A program made the position numbers and the translations under genes. The notes beneath the pieces were generated by a model. The model was given only the letters and a program-made list of their open reading frames with translations, searched no databases and was not told the origin of the DNA. A DNA stretch of 64,000 nt from JAAYUH01 sp964640995. Lineage in GTDB: Bacteria; Caldisericota; Caldisericia; B22-G15. Positions 25,879 through 36,043 of the stretch are shown in pieces. Where the stretch lies: NCBI GenBank assembly GCA_964640995.1, contig CAZXJJ010000002.1, positions 186,001-250,000 on the forward strand, read 5' to 3'. Within the stretch, counting starts at the first letter, position 1; every line of letters begins with the position of its first letter.

Positions 25879-25899
25879 TTATCTGTAAATTGAATTCAT
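25879..25899 (-). CDS. Possible six-codon upstream ORF (leader peptide) before the split permease
   Basis: On the minus strand the bases AGGAGGTG (25901-25908) are followed at once by ATG and five sense codons (Met-Asn-Ser-Ile-Tyr-Arg) and TAA. The permease start lies 13 bases after the stop, with its own GAGGAGG. A ribosome binding site this strong in front of so short a frame may couple translation or sense a ribosome stall. It may also be chance. No conserved attenuator hairpin is seen. Confidence 0.3.
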   Translation of the reverse strand: MNSIYR

Positions 25900-25921
25900 C
25901 ACCTCCTAAACATTCTATTAA

Positions 25922-26680
25922 TTATCCATTGAATTTTTCTTTAAAAAACATTATTGATTTTTCACCTGTGCAATGACATGGAATTAAAGTTTTTATTTTA
26001 ACATTATTGAAATATTTAACAATATTTTCTAATTTTTCTTTTGAAGCAATATATAAATGAAATCCTCCTAAGACAACTTTAATATCTTTTTTAAATAAAC
26101 TTATTGCATGATTTATAATATTTGCAATTCCTCTATGAGCACAACCAGTTATTATAATTAAATCTTCTTCATCAATAATAAGATTTATTTCTTCTTTAAA
26201 TTTATCTTTCTCGTCTCCTTTTTCTGATTTAATATAGAAAATATCATTTATTGATTCAAAGTTATTAATCATTGGAGAGGGTCCAAATAAAAATATGTTT
26301 GGTAATATTTCAAGAAAATCTTCTTTGATAAATTTAAAATTTAAATTTTTACTTATATTTTCAGTTTTAACACCTATTAATCTTCCTTGAGAGTACTTAG
26401 GTATAAAAATTCCCTGTTTAACCCATATTTTAAATGTTTTATCAAATTGACCTAATTCTCTTACTCCACCAAGATGGTCATAGTGTCCATGACTTATAAC
26501 AATATCATTTATCTCATTTATATTTTTGCCTAATTTTTCAAGATTTTTTAAAAAAACATTTGTTATACCTGTATCGAAAATCAATTTATAACTATCTTTT
26601 TCAATTAAAACAGAAAATCCATGTTCTGAAAAGTATCTTTCTTTTGATTTATCATTACATAAAATAGACAATCTTGTCAT
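25922..26680 (-). CDS. MBL-fold metallo-hydrolase (dihydropteridine-type, Tflp/DhpS-like)
   Basis: 252-aa zinc hydrolase. The ligand pattern VISHGHYDHLGGVREL is the HxHxDH form of the MBL group that includes the methanopterin-pathway 7,8-dihydropterin-6-methyl-4-(beta-ribofuranosyl)-aminobenzene 5'-phosphate synthase annotation. Further conserved blocks are FGPSPMIN, ITGCAHRGIANII and VVLGGFHLY, with a C-terminal IPCHCTGE. The family name is inherited from an archaeal enzyme; for a bacterium the substrate is open. It starts at the ATG at 26680, preceded by AAGGTG. Confidence 0.85.
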   Translation of the reverse strand: MTRLSILCNDKSKERYFSEHGFSVLIEKDSYKLIFDTGITNVFLKNLEKLGKNINEINDIVISHGHYDHLGGVRELGQFDKTFKIWVKQGIFIPKYSQGRLIGVKTENISKNLNFKFIKEDFLEILPNIFLFGPSPMINNFESINDIFYIKSEKGDEKDKFKEEINLIIDEEDLIIITGCAHRGIANIINHAISLFKKDIKVVLGGFHLYIASKEKLENIVKYFNNVKIKTLIPCHCTGEKSIMFFKEKFNG

Positions 26681-26714
26681 ATATAATTCACCTTAATATT
26701 TTTAATGCTGTATA

Positions 26715-26915
26715 TCACTTTTTAAGTTCTTCTAATCTCTTCTTGATCTCTTCTAACTCTTCTTCGAGTTCCTTTTTTAATTCTTCTAAAAATTCTATCT
26801 CTTCCTCTTTGCTCATTCTATACCACCATGGTCCTAATCCAAAACCAAATCTTCCATAAAAACCCCATGGTGGAAATCCAAAATAGTAAAAGTGTCTTCT
26901 ATGCCATCTTCTCAT
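26715..26915 (-). CDS. Small DUF5320-like protein, aromatic head and acidic coiled coil
   Basis: 66-aa protein. The first third is rich in Trp, Phe, Tyr, Gly, Arg and His (HFYYFGFPPWGFYGRFGFG, then GPWWYR); the second half is a Glu/Lys coiled coil of heptads (EELKKELEEELEEIKKRLEE). This matches DUF5320-type proteins of anaerobes, which often sit beside metal-cluster or nitrogenase-related proteins; function unknown. GAGGAGG precedes the ATG. It lies between the MBL gene and an acetyltransferase gene on the same strand. Confidence 0.7.
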   Translation of the reverse strand: MRRWHRRHFYYFGFPPWGFYGRFGFGLGPWWYRMSKEEEIEFLEELKKELEEELEEIKKRLEELKK

Positions 26916-26942
26916 CTCTCATACCTCCTCTTTTTTGAAATT

Positions 26943-27542
26943 CTAAAGAACTTTAATCATTCTATAAAAAGAAAAAATATTTTCATGAAAAGTTAAATTA
27001 AATTCATTATCTATTATAAATCCGAAATTTTTATATATTTCAATTGCATTTTTGTTTTCTTTCTCTACATCAAGGCAGAGTTTTTTCAAATTATTTTCTT
27101 TTGCTTTATTCTCAATAAATAATAAAAGTTTTCTACCTATGCCAAAACCTCTAAATTCAGGATAAACTGCAATATTACTTATATAATATTCATCTTTTTT
27201 TATAATGCTTAATTTAAAAAATGATTTAATAAATTTTTCTAAATTTTTTATAAAATGAATCTTCATAATTTTGATTAATAAATAACAAGTGTTAATTGAA
27301 ATTCTTTTTAAATCCTCAAATGAATAAGACAGAACCATTCCTGAAGTTATATTATTGTATATTGCAAAATTAGTAAATTCAAAACTAAATTGATTATTTT
27401 TTCTAATATATAACTCTTTTAAAATTTCTCTTACATTTTTACCAAAAATTGTATATAGAAGTTTTTCTCCAGTATAAATTATTAAATTGACAAAATCTTC
27501 TTTGTCTTCAATTTTTCCTTCTCTTATTAATAATTTTTCCAT
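26943..27542 (-). CDS. GNAT-family N-acetyltransferase
   Basis: 199-aa acetyltransferase. The acetyl-CoA-binding motif is YPEFRGFGIGRKLLLFIENKAKE (the RxxGxG/A form, here RGFGIGR), followed by the typical KLCLDVEKENKNAIEIYKNFGF. The N-terminal half is a divergent acceptor-binding part, so the substrate (protein N-terminus, amine or antibiotic) cannot be named. The gene ends just before the DUF5320-like gene and starts upstream of the SRP RNA, in the opposite direction to it. Confidence 0.85.
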   Translation of the reverse strand: MEKLLIREGKIEDKEDFVNLIIYTGEKLLYTIFGKNVREILKELYIRKNNQFSFEFTNFAIYNNITSGMVLSYSFEDLKRISINTCYLLIKIMKIHFIKNLEKFIKSFFKLSIIKKDEYYISNIAVYPEFRGFGIGRKLLLFIENKAKENNLKKLCLDVEKENKNAIEIYKNFGFIIDNEFNLTFHENIFSFYRMIKVL

Positions 27543-27560
27543 TAATTAAATTATAAATGA

Positions 27561-27566
27561 TATAAT
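27561..27566 (+). promoter_or_regulatory. -10 box of the SRP RNA promoter
   Basis: TATAAT ends 8 bases before the first paired base of the SRP RNA, the expected distance for transcription start near 27574. The -35 region is weak (a TTTCCA-like stretch about 19-20 bases upstream). Confidence 0.6.
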
Positions 27567-27574
27567 TTTAGATA

Positions 27575-27845
27575 GGGTGTGCTAGGTGGGGAGATAGCGG
27601 TGCCCTGTAACCCACAACCCGCTTAGTGGGGCTGAATTCCTTCTGAAGGTGCATCCTTTTTCAGAAGGTCCTTAACTGGAAAAGATGAAGGAAGGAAATG
27701 AGGAAATCCTGAGGTCACAAACCCCGCCAGGTCCGGAAGGAAGCAACGGTAAGTGATTTTCGGGATGTTCCCTCATAAATCTTTCTGGATTTTCTGGTTA
27801 AGGAAGACCTGAGGAAGGGTGTATCGTAGGAAGGTGCACACCCCT
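27575..27845 (+). ncRNA. ffs: Signal recognition particle RNA, large bacterial form
   Basis: About 270-nt SRP RNA of the long (Alu-domain-containing) type found in Bacillus-like and deep-branching bacteria rather than the 4.5S form. The 5' GGGTGTGC pairs with the 3' GCACACCC (27836-27843). The Alu-like 5' region carries GGTGGGGAGATAGCGGTGCC and TAACCCACAACCCGC. The conserved apical loop of the Ffh-binding domain is CAGGTCCGGAAGGAAGCAAC, at about 27729-27748. Its role is to scaffold Ffh and pause or target nascent membrane and secreted proteins. Confidence 0.95.
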
Positions 27846-27853
27846 TTATTTTT
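27836..27853 (+). terminator. Terminator overlapping the 3' end of the SRP RNA
   Basis: The closing stem of the SRP RNA (GCACACCCC) is followed at once by TTTATTTTTT, a U-rich tract that should end transcription. The hairpin partner is the RNA's own 5' arm, so this is a terminator by position rather than a local stem-loop. Confidence 0.5.
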
Positions 27854-30800
27854 TATGGAGAATAAATTATAGTTATCTTCTTTTCAGTTCCATCACACTG
27901 AACTTCTGCGCCAAAACTTTCAGCAATAAATCTTATTGGCACAAATGTTCTTCCATCTTTAATAAGTGGTGGAACATCCAAAATAATTTTTTGGTCATTA
28001 ACATAAGAATTTTTGTCGTTAATTTGAAGAATTATTTTTATGTTCTTTGAAGAAAAATAAATTCTAACTGTTTTTGTAGATGCATCCCATTGAACTTCTG
28101 CACCAAATGCTTCAGCAATAAATCTTATTGGAACAAGAGTTTTTCCATCCTTTATAAATGGAGGTACATCTATTTCTTTTTGAATTCCATTTAATTTTGC
28201 AACTTTCTTTCCAACATGTAACTCAATTGTTACTTTACTGATAACACTTTTTGATAAAATAACTTTTCTTTTAATCTCTTTAGAATTTCCTGCATTATCA
28301 AATGCCTTAACAGCTATCAAATTTTCACCTTGTTTTAAATTAACAACTTTAGCAAAATAACCACTGCTTGAAACAAGAACTTCTTTATCATTGATAGAAA
28401 CTTTTGCATCTTTATTTGTTTATCCTTTCACAAGAAGTGATTCTATATAAGTTGTAATATTATCTGGTAAATCAACTGTCAATTCCAAAGCATCTTCTAA
28501 AATAACTTTTGTTGTATCATATTCCATATAATAATTTGGATCATCATTTGGATAATAATCAAATTGAGTCTCATCTAACCAAGTACCAACACCAATCCAA
28601 TAGTTAAATTTCTTCGGAGAACCAATCAATTCAAGAGGTAATTTTACCTCAAAAATATTTAAATTATCTCCTATTTTATAATCACTCAACTCTTCATAAT
28701 AATACCAACCTTCCCCCTCCCAAATCCACAATTCCAAAAAAATTCCATCTTCATATTCTAATGTTTCAATATGTATAAGAAAATCTTCTCCCATACCATC
28801 GGTTGTTGGTTTACCTGTTAAAGAGTTTTGATCTGAATCCATATTTATTTGAACAAGTGCTTTCTCTTTTAATATATCTTTACATGGTCTGTAGGTTTCA
28901 ATTTTAAAATAGACATTTTTATCATCATGTTTCATATAATTTACTTTAAGATCATAAATATATCCCTCATCACTATTTTCAAATTGTTTAATCCATCTTT
29001 TTTTCTACAAGATAATAAGTAAGATAATAAGTTTCTGTTGGCGTACTATCAAATATTGTAAATTTAACAGTGTCATCAGTTGATCCAATTCAATAATTTA
29101 TCTCTTTTGGGCTTCCTATTTTTGATATTGGGACTGTAACTAAAATAAAATTTGTGTTTTGTTTCATTACAAAATTTTTGTTCAATTCGACTATTTCCCA
29201 CATTGTATCCTTCCATTTTGATATAAATGATTTCATAGTTCCTTGATAGCCACCTACAAAAATTGAATAATCTTCTCCATTACCACCATAGGGGTATTTT
29301 GGAACTCCAGTCTCAGGGTTATTGTCAATATCTATTCTAATAATGAAACCTGTCGATAAAGGCTTTGTTATTGTGTTATGTGTTTCAATTTTAAAAGCGA
29401 GAGTTGAGCTATCAAATGATATAAATATTCTTTATATCAATTGTACTCATTTGATTTCTTGGAGATGTGTATTACAAAACAAAATTTCCTTCTTGAGTTT
29501 TCTCAGTTTGAAATTCAAAAATAAAATCTAAAGAGAGATTATTTCCATTTAAATCTGTTATATCTTTACTTAAAAAAACTTTATATGTGGAACCCTCTTC
29601 AAGAAGAGCATCAGGAATAAATTTTGCTACATATGTTTCTTTTTCATAGATTATTTTTCCTTAAAACAAATCTCTCACCTTTTTTTACATTAAAAGTACT
29701 TTGGTTTAATGTTTTTTCAAGAATGTTGTTTGAGATTTTTACAAAAATTTCCGTATAAGATGGTACTGTACTTAAATTTTTTGGATAATAATCGACAATT
29801 TCTAGTTTTGTTGGTTTACTTGTTAAATTATAATAAACATAATATTCAGGGTCATCATCATTAGGATAATAATCAAACTCATTGTTTTTTGTATCTCTTA
29901 ATGCAATCCAAAAACCAAATTTATCTAATTTAAAATAATTTTTTGAAATCTTAACTGTTGCTTCATTTGAATTTTTAGGAAAATTTGACTCAACATCTTC
30001 AATATTTTGCCAAGTTTTTTTGTTTTTATCATAATAATTTATGTCCGAATAAAATTTTCCTTCAAAAGTACCTAACCAAATAAGATAGTCCTCACCATTA
30101 CCATTATCTTCTTTTGTCCAACCTTTATTCTCATTATTATCCACTTCAAGATAGATTAAAATTCTAACATCTGTTTCTGAATTGCCCCAGTTTCTATAAG
30201 AATTTATTTAAATATTAAATAATCTTTTTGGTTAGATATTGAAGCGCTTTTAAGATCTATTTTATAACCTTCATCTTTATCATAAAAAAACAACAACAAA
30301 ATCTTGAGTTTGTGAAATTGTTTTAAATGAAAATTTATAGTAACCTTGAAGAGTATTTCTAAAATTATCTTTTATCTCTTTCTTAATTGTCACATTTTAT
30401 AATGTTCCTTTTTTAAGTTAAGTTAGAGGTTTAAAAACAATTGAAAAATCTTTCTCATTGTAATTTAAATTTCCTTGGATTATCTTTGTTCCCTCTTTTA
30501 AAATGAAATTTGTTGAGGTAACTGTTCTTTTATCTATGTTTCTGTCAAATTTAACAACTATTTCAACATTTGTTGGAACATCTGATTGATTATTTGATGG
30601 ATATGTTGAAATAACTATTGGATTTGAAACTTTTTCTGTAAAAGAATCAAGTGAAATAATTGGTTCTCCAAATAAATTAAGACAATATATATTGTGAGCT
30701 ATGTTTTTGTTTAAATATTCACTTTGATTCCAAAATCTTTCATAGTACCATACAAAAGTTTTGTTAACTGATTCGCTAACTGAAATTTTTGAAGAAAGAT

Positions 30801-32483
30801 AACTTAAAAACATAGCATTAATAGAATACATTGATGGTTTATTTTCAAAACTTTCGTATGTTAAATTTGGAAAATACCATGAAATTTTTGAATATACTAT
30901 AAAGGAAACACCATTTCCTAATGTTAAAATATTTTTTGCTAATGAATCTATTTCTGGATATAAATTTAGGCAAGATGATGAAAATTATATTGATGGATTT
31001 TTTGTGTTAAATTTATCAACCATATTATTTTAAATAAAACAATCCCACTTTATCTCGTTTGAAGTAGGGTAACCATTATTATCATAATCAACTGCCCAAA
31101 TTTATCTTGCTGTTCCATCCCAATTTCCATGACCCATCCAAGAAACTATCCCTGGCTGAAATTCATTAACAAATTTTATCAAGTTATTTTGATTAATCTG
31201 TGCATCTGTTATATTTTTTACATTTGTTGGATAAAGTCCTTCAAGTTCATTTAGGTTTTTTCTTAAAAAACCTTTATTTTTCAAATACAACTCGTATATT
31301 TTATTATTTAAATAAACCACTATCTCCATTTGCACTCCATTTATCATTTTCATACTTAAAATGCCAATATGCACCTAAAAATAAAATTTTCTTTTTATTC
31401 TCATCATAACTTTGATCCATGAATATTCTTGTTTTTAATAAAACAATCTTAATTTCAGCTTCATTATCAAATGGTATCCTTCCAACATTTATTTCAGGAT
31501 ATAAGTCAATATTATCTTTTCCTGGTTCTCCATACGATCCATCTCTATTTGAATCCCAATCGCCTGTAAAATCAGAATAATAGAAATCAGAAGGAATAAA
31601 TTTATTTTCAGTATCTAAATCTGCCTCTCCAGCATATAGAATTTTCATTGGAATTGAATTTGGAGAACCAACAAGCAGTAAATATTTAAAACCATTATTT
31701 TTGTACTCATTTTTTAAATAATCTCTAATTATTTCAGGAGATATTTAATTTGAAGAAATTGATAAAAGTTTTACAAGTTTAACCCTAAAACCTTTTGATT
31801 CAAGATAATTTTTGTGCTCTTCAAGAATTTTGTATGCACTATCGATTGTAATAATAAGGTAATCATAAGATTCATTTAAAATTAAATTATTGTAGTATTA
31901 ATGTATATTATTATAATTAATGAAATCTGTATCATCAATTTTATAAATTTTTTCATTACTATTATCTTTTATATAATAAATTTCGACTTCGAAACTTTTA
32001 ACAACATAGAGTTCCTAATTTTTATAAAGAAATGGATAAACAGAAAAAGTTAAAAATCGAAAACCTTTTTTATCAAAAACCTTTATTATTATTTCAATTT
32101 AGAAAATAAATGGGTTTATCAATTTTAAATTCATTTTATTTAAAATTATATTTATAATTTGTTTCTGCTATTAAAGGTAAATTTCCTTCTCTAAGTTTAT
32201 GTTTTCCATCAAGTTTAATTGTATTTAAATTCAAAATTTTATATGTTAAGAATTTTGTATTTGGTGGAAGTAAAACTTAAATGTTTTTTCTTGGAAAACT
32301 CTTATAGGAAAAAGTGTCAATGTTGCTATAACCCTCAACAATTGGAATAGAAAGCCATCTTCGTCATACTTTAAAAGAAAATTTTTATTTGAAAACCTTA
32401 ATTGAATTGTATTTTCTGATGCATATGAAAATAAGGGAAAGGGAAAAGAGTAATATTATAAATAATAAAAATTTTTTAATCAT
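27853..32483 (-). pseudogene. Degraded gingipain-like (peptidase C25) secreted protein
   Basis: A single ancestral ORF of about 1,540 codons, broken by at least eight in-frame stops (mostly TAA, one TGA) and at least seven frameshifts, many in A or T runs. The start is recognisable: AAAGGAGG, then ATG at 32483 and a signal peptide (KKFLLFIILLFSLSL). The C25 peptidase part follows (about 31100-31900), with LYPEINVGRIPFDNEAE, the catalytic His in SWMGHGNWDGTAR and the catalytic Cys in FSSSCLN. After it come SbsA-type Ig-like domains (LKKGTL, then IKDNFRNTLQGYYKFS), DOMON-like repeats (DDKNVYFKIETYRPC) and two copper-amine-oxidase-N stalk domains at 27853-28320. Reading the pieces in register restores one continuous protein. 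Lesions listed: TAA near 31745, 31102, 30985, 30418 and 28420; TGA near 29089; frameshifts near 32440, 31330, 30285, 29660 and 29005. Confidence 0.9.
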
Positions 32484-32517
32484 AAAAATGCCTCCTTTGG
32501 TATATATTAAATATACA

Positions 32518-35505
32518 TTAAATTTGTATAATTTTTAAAAATTTTTTTATATCTTCTAAAGGATTTTTTGCATCAAGAATAAGAATTTCACTTGGAGTAA
32601 ATTTTATTCTATTTAAAAATGTCTTCTCAAGTGTTTTTATTTTAATAGAGTCAAGCGGGGTTTTATTTGTTGGTTTAATAAAAATTTGATTATTAAAGTT
32701 TGTTATCTTTTTTATTTTATATTTTTTCATTAATATATTTAATTTTGATATATCAATAAGATTTTTTATATTTTCATCTATTTTTCCAAATCTATCAATA
32801 AGTTCTTCTTTAATATTCTCAATCTCTTCAAATGTCTTAGCCTCAAAAAATTTCTTATAAAAATAAAATCTTGTTCTTTCGTCCTCAATGTAATTTATTG
32901 GAATTGAATTATCAATATTTATTTCAAGTTCTGTATAAATTTTTGGTTCATATTCTTTTCCTTTTAATTTTGCTATCTCCTCTTCAACCAATTCAAAATA
33001 AAGGTCAAAACCCAAAGCATTAATATGTCCAGATTGCTCTTTTCCTAATAAATTTCCAGCACCTCTAATTTCAAGGTCTTTAAGTGCAATTTGAAAACCT
33101 GCTCCTAAAAATGAATAATTTTCAAGTACTTTTAATCTTTTTTTACCAAATTCAGTTGTTCTTTTTGGATCATAAAAAAGATATGCATATGCTTTTTTGT
33201 CTCTTCTTCCGACTCTCCCTTTTAATTGATAAAGTTGTGATAATCCAAAATTTTGAGAATCAACAATTATTATTGTATTAACATTTTCATTGTCTAAACC
33301 TGCTTCAATTATGGTTGTTGAAAGAAGGAGGTCATATTCTTTATTTAAAAATTTAATCATTCCATCTTCAATCTCTTTTGAATCAAGTTTTCCATGTAAA
33401 ACAAGAATCCTAATATTTGGAATTAATGACAATAAAAAATTTTTCTCCTCTTCAATTGTTATTATTCTATTATGCACATAGTATACTTGACCGCCTCTTG
33501 AAATCTCTTTTTCAATTGCAGTTTTCACTTCATATGGGTCAAAAGATAATACTTTTGTTTCAACTGGATATCTTCCAATTGGAGGAGTTCTAATTATTGA
33601 AATGTCTTTTATACCTGAAAGAGCCATCTCTAGTGTTCTTGGAATTGGAGTTGCAGAAAGATAAATTGTGTCTATATCTTCTTTTAATTTCTTAATTTTC
33701 TCTTTATGCTCAACACCAAAAAGGTGCTCTTCATCAATAACAAGTAAACCTAAATCAAAAAACTTCACATCATCTGAAAGTGATCTATGAGTTCCTATTA
33801 AAAAATCAATTTCACCTTTCTCAAGGTCTTTAAGAATCTCTTTTTCCTCTCTTTCAGTTAAAAGTCGAGACAGCATTTCAATTCTTATTGGTAAATTTTT
33901 AAATCTATCTTTTATAACTCTAAGGTGTTGCATTGCAAGAATTGTAGTTGGAGTTAAAAGCAAAACTTGTTTTCCATTTAAAATAACTCTTAAGGCACCT
34001 CTAAGGGCAACCTCAGTTTTTCCAAAACCAACATCTCCACAAATTATCCTTTCTGTTATTCTTTCACTTGAAAGATCAGATAAAAGTTCTCTTATTGCTT
34101 TTTCTTGGTCCTCTGTTAATTCAAACTCAAAAGAATTTGCAAATTCCTCTTCTATTTCCTTGAATTCTTTGAAAGGAACCTTTTTAGTCATTTCTCTTTT
34201 GGCATAAAGAGTTAACAATTCTTGAGCAAATTTTATAATATCTTCTCTTGCTCTCTCTTTTGATTTATTCCATTCATTACCACCTAATCTTGAAAGTGAA
34301 ACATTTTCAATATCTCCGATATATTTTTTAATTCTCTCTATCTTCTCAACTGGAACATAGAGTTTTTCATTTTTATCATATTCAATTAAAATATAATCTT
34401 TAAGTATGCCCTCTCTTTCAAGATTTACTATTCCCTCATATCTTCCTATTCCAAAATCAATATGAACTACAATGTCTCCTCTTTTTAGTTCTTTTAAAGA
34501 CTCTATCTCTTCAATAAGAGAAGTGGATAATTTTCTGTGAGGAAAAGTTGGCTTTCTTTTCTTACCAACTACTGCGATTTTTTTACTTACACATATAAAA
34601 TTCTCCTTTATTAAACCCTCAAATTTATTTGAAACCTCTTTATCATATCCTATATAAAAAACATCAAAATTATTCTTTTTTAAATCTTGAGATAATTCTA
34701 AAGTTTTGTTTAAACTATAAAATGTTGGTATTGGTGTAAAATCAAAATTAAACTCATGAGTTTCATCTTCATAAATTTTGATTAAATCACTTAAATTCAA
34801 ATCTTCTTTATATGTTAAAAAAGTATATGAATCTTTTAAATAATCATATAAAACTTTTCCTTCTTCTAAATTTTTAATATTTATCTCATCCAATTTTTTA
34901 ATGGATTTTTGAGTTAATATATCAAATTCCCTTATATCCTCAATTATATTTCCATCAAAAACAATTCTTATTGGATTTTCACTTGATAATGGAAAAAAAT
35001 CTATAATTCCTCCTCTTATTGAAAATTCAAGAGGATTTTCAACAAAATTAACTCTTCTGTATTGATTTAAAAAATCTTTAATAAATTTCTCAAAATTTAA
35101 AGAGTCCCCTTTTTTAAGTTTTACATATTCATTTTCAAAAAAAGCTCTTTTATTTAATGTCTCTTTATTTAGAAATAAAATAACTTTTTCTTTTTCATTT
35201 ATTGTGTTAAAAGTTTTTATAAAATTTTTTAAACTCAACTCATCAATTTCTGGATCTCTTAAAAATGCCTCTTCTTTCTTTTCATCAAAAGAAAGAACTT
35301 CTTCATAAATTTCAGAAAGTTCATCCTCATCTTTTAGGATTAAGGCGAGTTTAGGAAAGAAATTTTCTTTTAAATAAAAAATAAAGAAAGGTAAAGCACC
35401 TCTTGTTATTCCACCAATATTTTTAAATTCTGTTTTATAATCTGAAAAAAGGATATTAATAAATTCCTTTTTTGTTAGATTTAGAAACTGCTTTTTCTTC
35501 ACCAT
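32518..35505 (-). CDS. mfd: Transcription-repair coupling factor
   Basis: 995-aa Mfd, the ATP-driven translocase that removes RNA polymerase stalled at lesions and recruits UvrA. Seen: a UvrB-homology N-terminal part with LIEYDKNEKLYVPVEKIERI, the RNA-polymerase-interaction domain GDIVVHIDFGIGRYEG, and the RecG-like motor with GDVGFGKTEVALRGA (Walker A), DEEHLFGVEH, SATPIPRTLEMALSGI and GRVGRRDKKAYAYLF. It is slightly shorter than E. coli Mfd, mainly in the N-terminal part. The start overlaps the end of pth by about 50 bases, so a slightly later start is possible. Confidence 0.96.
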   Translation of the reverse strand: MVKKKQFLNLTKKEFINILFSDYKTEFKNIGGITRGALPFFIFYLKENFFPKLALILKDEDELSEIYEEVLSFDEKKEEAFLRDPEIDELSLKNFIKTFNTINEKEKVILFLNKETLNKRAFFENEYVKLKKGDSLNFEKFIKDFLNQYRRVNFVENPLEFSIRGGIIDFFPLSSENPIRIVFDGNIIEDIREFDILTQKSIKKLDEINIKNLEEGKVLYDYLKDSYTFLTYKEDLNLSDLIKIYEDETHEFNFDFTPIPTFYSLNKTLELSQDLKKNNFDVFYIGYDKEVSNKFEGLIKENFICVSKKIAVVGKKRKPTFPHRKLSTSLIEEIESLKELKRGDIVVHIDFGIGRYEGIVNLEREGILKDYILIEYDKNEKLYVPVEKIERIKKYIGDIENVSLSRLGGNEWNKSKERAREDIIKFAQELLTLYAKREMTKKVPFKEFKEIEEEFANSFEFELTEDQEKAIRELLSDLSSERITERIICGDVGFGKTEVALRGALRVILNGKQVLLLTPTTILAMQHLRVIKDRFKNLPIRIEMLSRLLTEREEKEILKDLEKGEIDFLIGTHRSLSDDVKFFDLGLLVIDEEHLFGVEHKEKIKKLKEDIDTIYLSATPIPRTLEMALSGIKDISIIRTPPIGRYPVETKVLSFDPYEVKTAIEKEISRGGQVYYVHNRIITIEEEKNFLLSLIPNIRILVLHGKLDSKEIEDGMIKFLNKEYDLLLSTTIIEAGLDNENVNTIIIVDSQNFGLSQLYQLKGRVGRRDKKAYAYLFYDPKRTTEFGKKRLKVLENYSFLGAGFQIALKDLEIRGAGNLLGKEQSGHINALGFDLYFELVEEEIAKLKGKEYEPKIYTELEINIDNSIPINYIEDERTRFYFYKKFFEAKTFEEIENIKEELIDRFGKIDENIKNLIDISKLNILMKKYKIKKITNFNNQIFIKPTNKTPLDSIKIKTLEKTFLNRIKFTPSEILILDAKNPLEDIKKFLKIIQI

Positions 35506-36040
35506 AAAATATAAAAGTTTTTATTATTTCCTCCCCTAAATTAAATGCTTCTCTTAATTTCTTTCTCTCAATTAAACTTATAGGACTTAAAACATATTTA
35601 ACTGGGTCTATATCATCTGGAGGTCTTCCAATTCCAAATCTTAATCTATAAAATTCATTTGTCTTTAATTTTTCAACTATTGATTTAACACCTTTGTGAC
35701 CTCCTTCTCCTCTATCGAAAATAAAATGTACCCCACCAATTGGTAAATCCATATCGTCATGAATAACAATAAGTTTTTTTAATTCAACCTTTAAATTAGA
35801 TACTATCTCTATAATTGAATCACCAGAAAGATTCATATATGTAATTGGTTTAACAAGTAGAATTTCTTCTTTTTTATCTTCTAAAAATATTAAACCTTCG
35901 ACTATTTCTGCTTTCCACTTTATTTTTTGTATTTTAATTTTTAATTTTTTTGATAAAAAATTTATAAAGTCAAAACCAATATTATGTCTTGTACCAATAT
36001 ATTCAAATTCAGGATTTCCAAGTCCAGCGAGTATATACAC
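35456..36040 (-). CDS. pth: Peptidyl-tRNA hydrolase
   Basis: 194-aa Pth that recycles peptidyl-tRNA released by stalled ribosomes. Conserved blocks: LAGLGNPEFEYIGTRHNIGF with the catalytic His of TRHN, MNLSGDS, HDDMDLPIGG with the catalytic Asp, GGHKGVKSI and FRLRFGIGRP-type YRLRFGIGRPP. The start codon is GTG. It lies 3 bases after the L25 gene and overlaps mfd, the L25-Pth-Mfd order seen in many bacteria. Confidence 0.95.
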   Translation of the reverse strand: MYILAGLGNPEFEYIGTRHNIGFDFINFLSKKLKIKIQKIKWKAEIVEGLIFLEDKKEEILLVKPITYMNLSGDSIIEIVSNLKVELKKLIVIHDDMDLPIGGVHFIFDRGEGGHKGVKSIVEKLKTNEFYRLRFGIGRPPDDIDPVKYVLSPISLIERKKLREAFNLGEEIIKTFIFYGEEKAVSKSNKKGIY

Positions 36041-36043
36041 AAT

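Noticed and set aside
27853..32483. Possible reassignment of TAA or TGA as sense codons in the broken protease gene
   Set aside because: The stops fall where different residues are expected (Tyr/Thr/Leu-like, Trp), many other breaks are frameshifts, and all intact genes in the window use TAA, TAG or TGA as ordinary stops.
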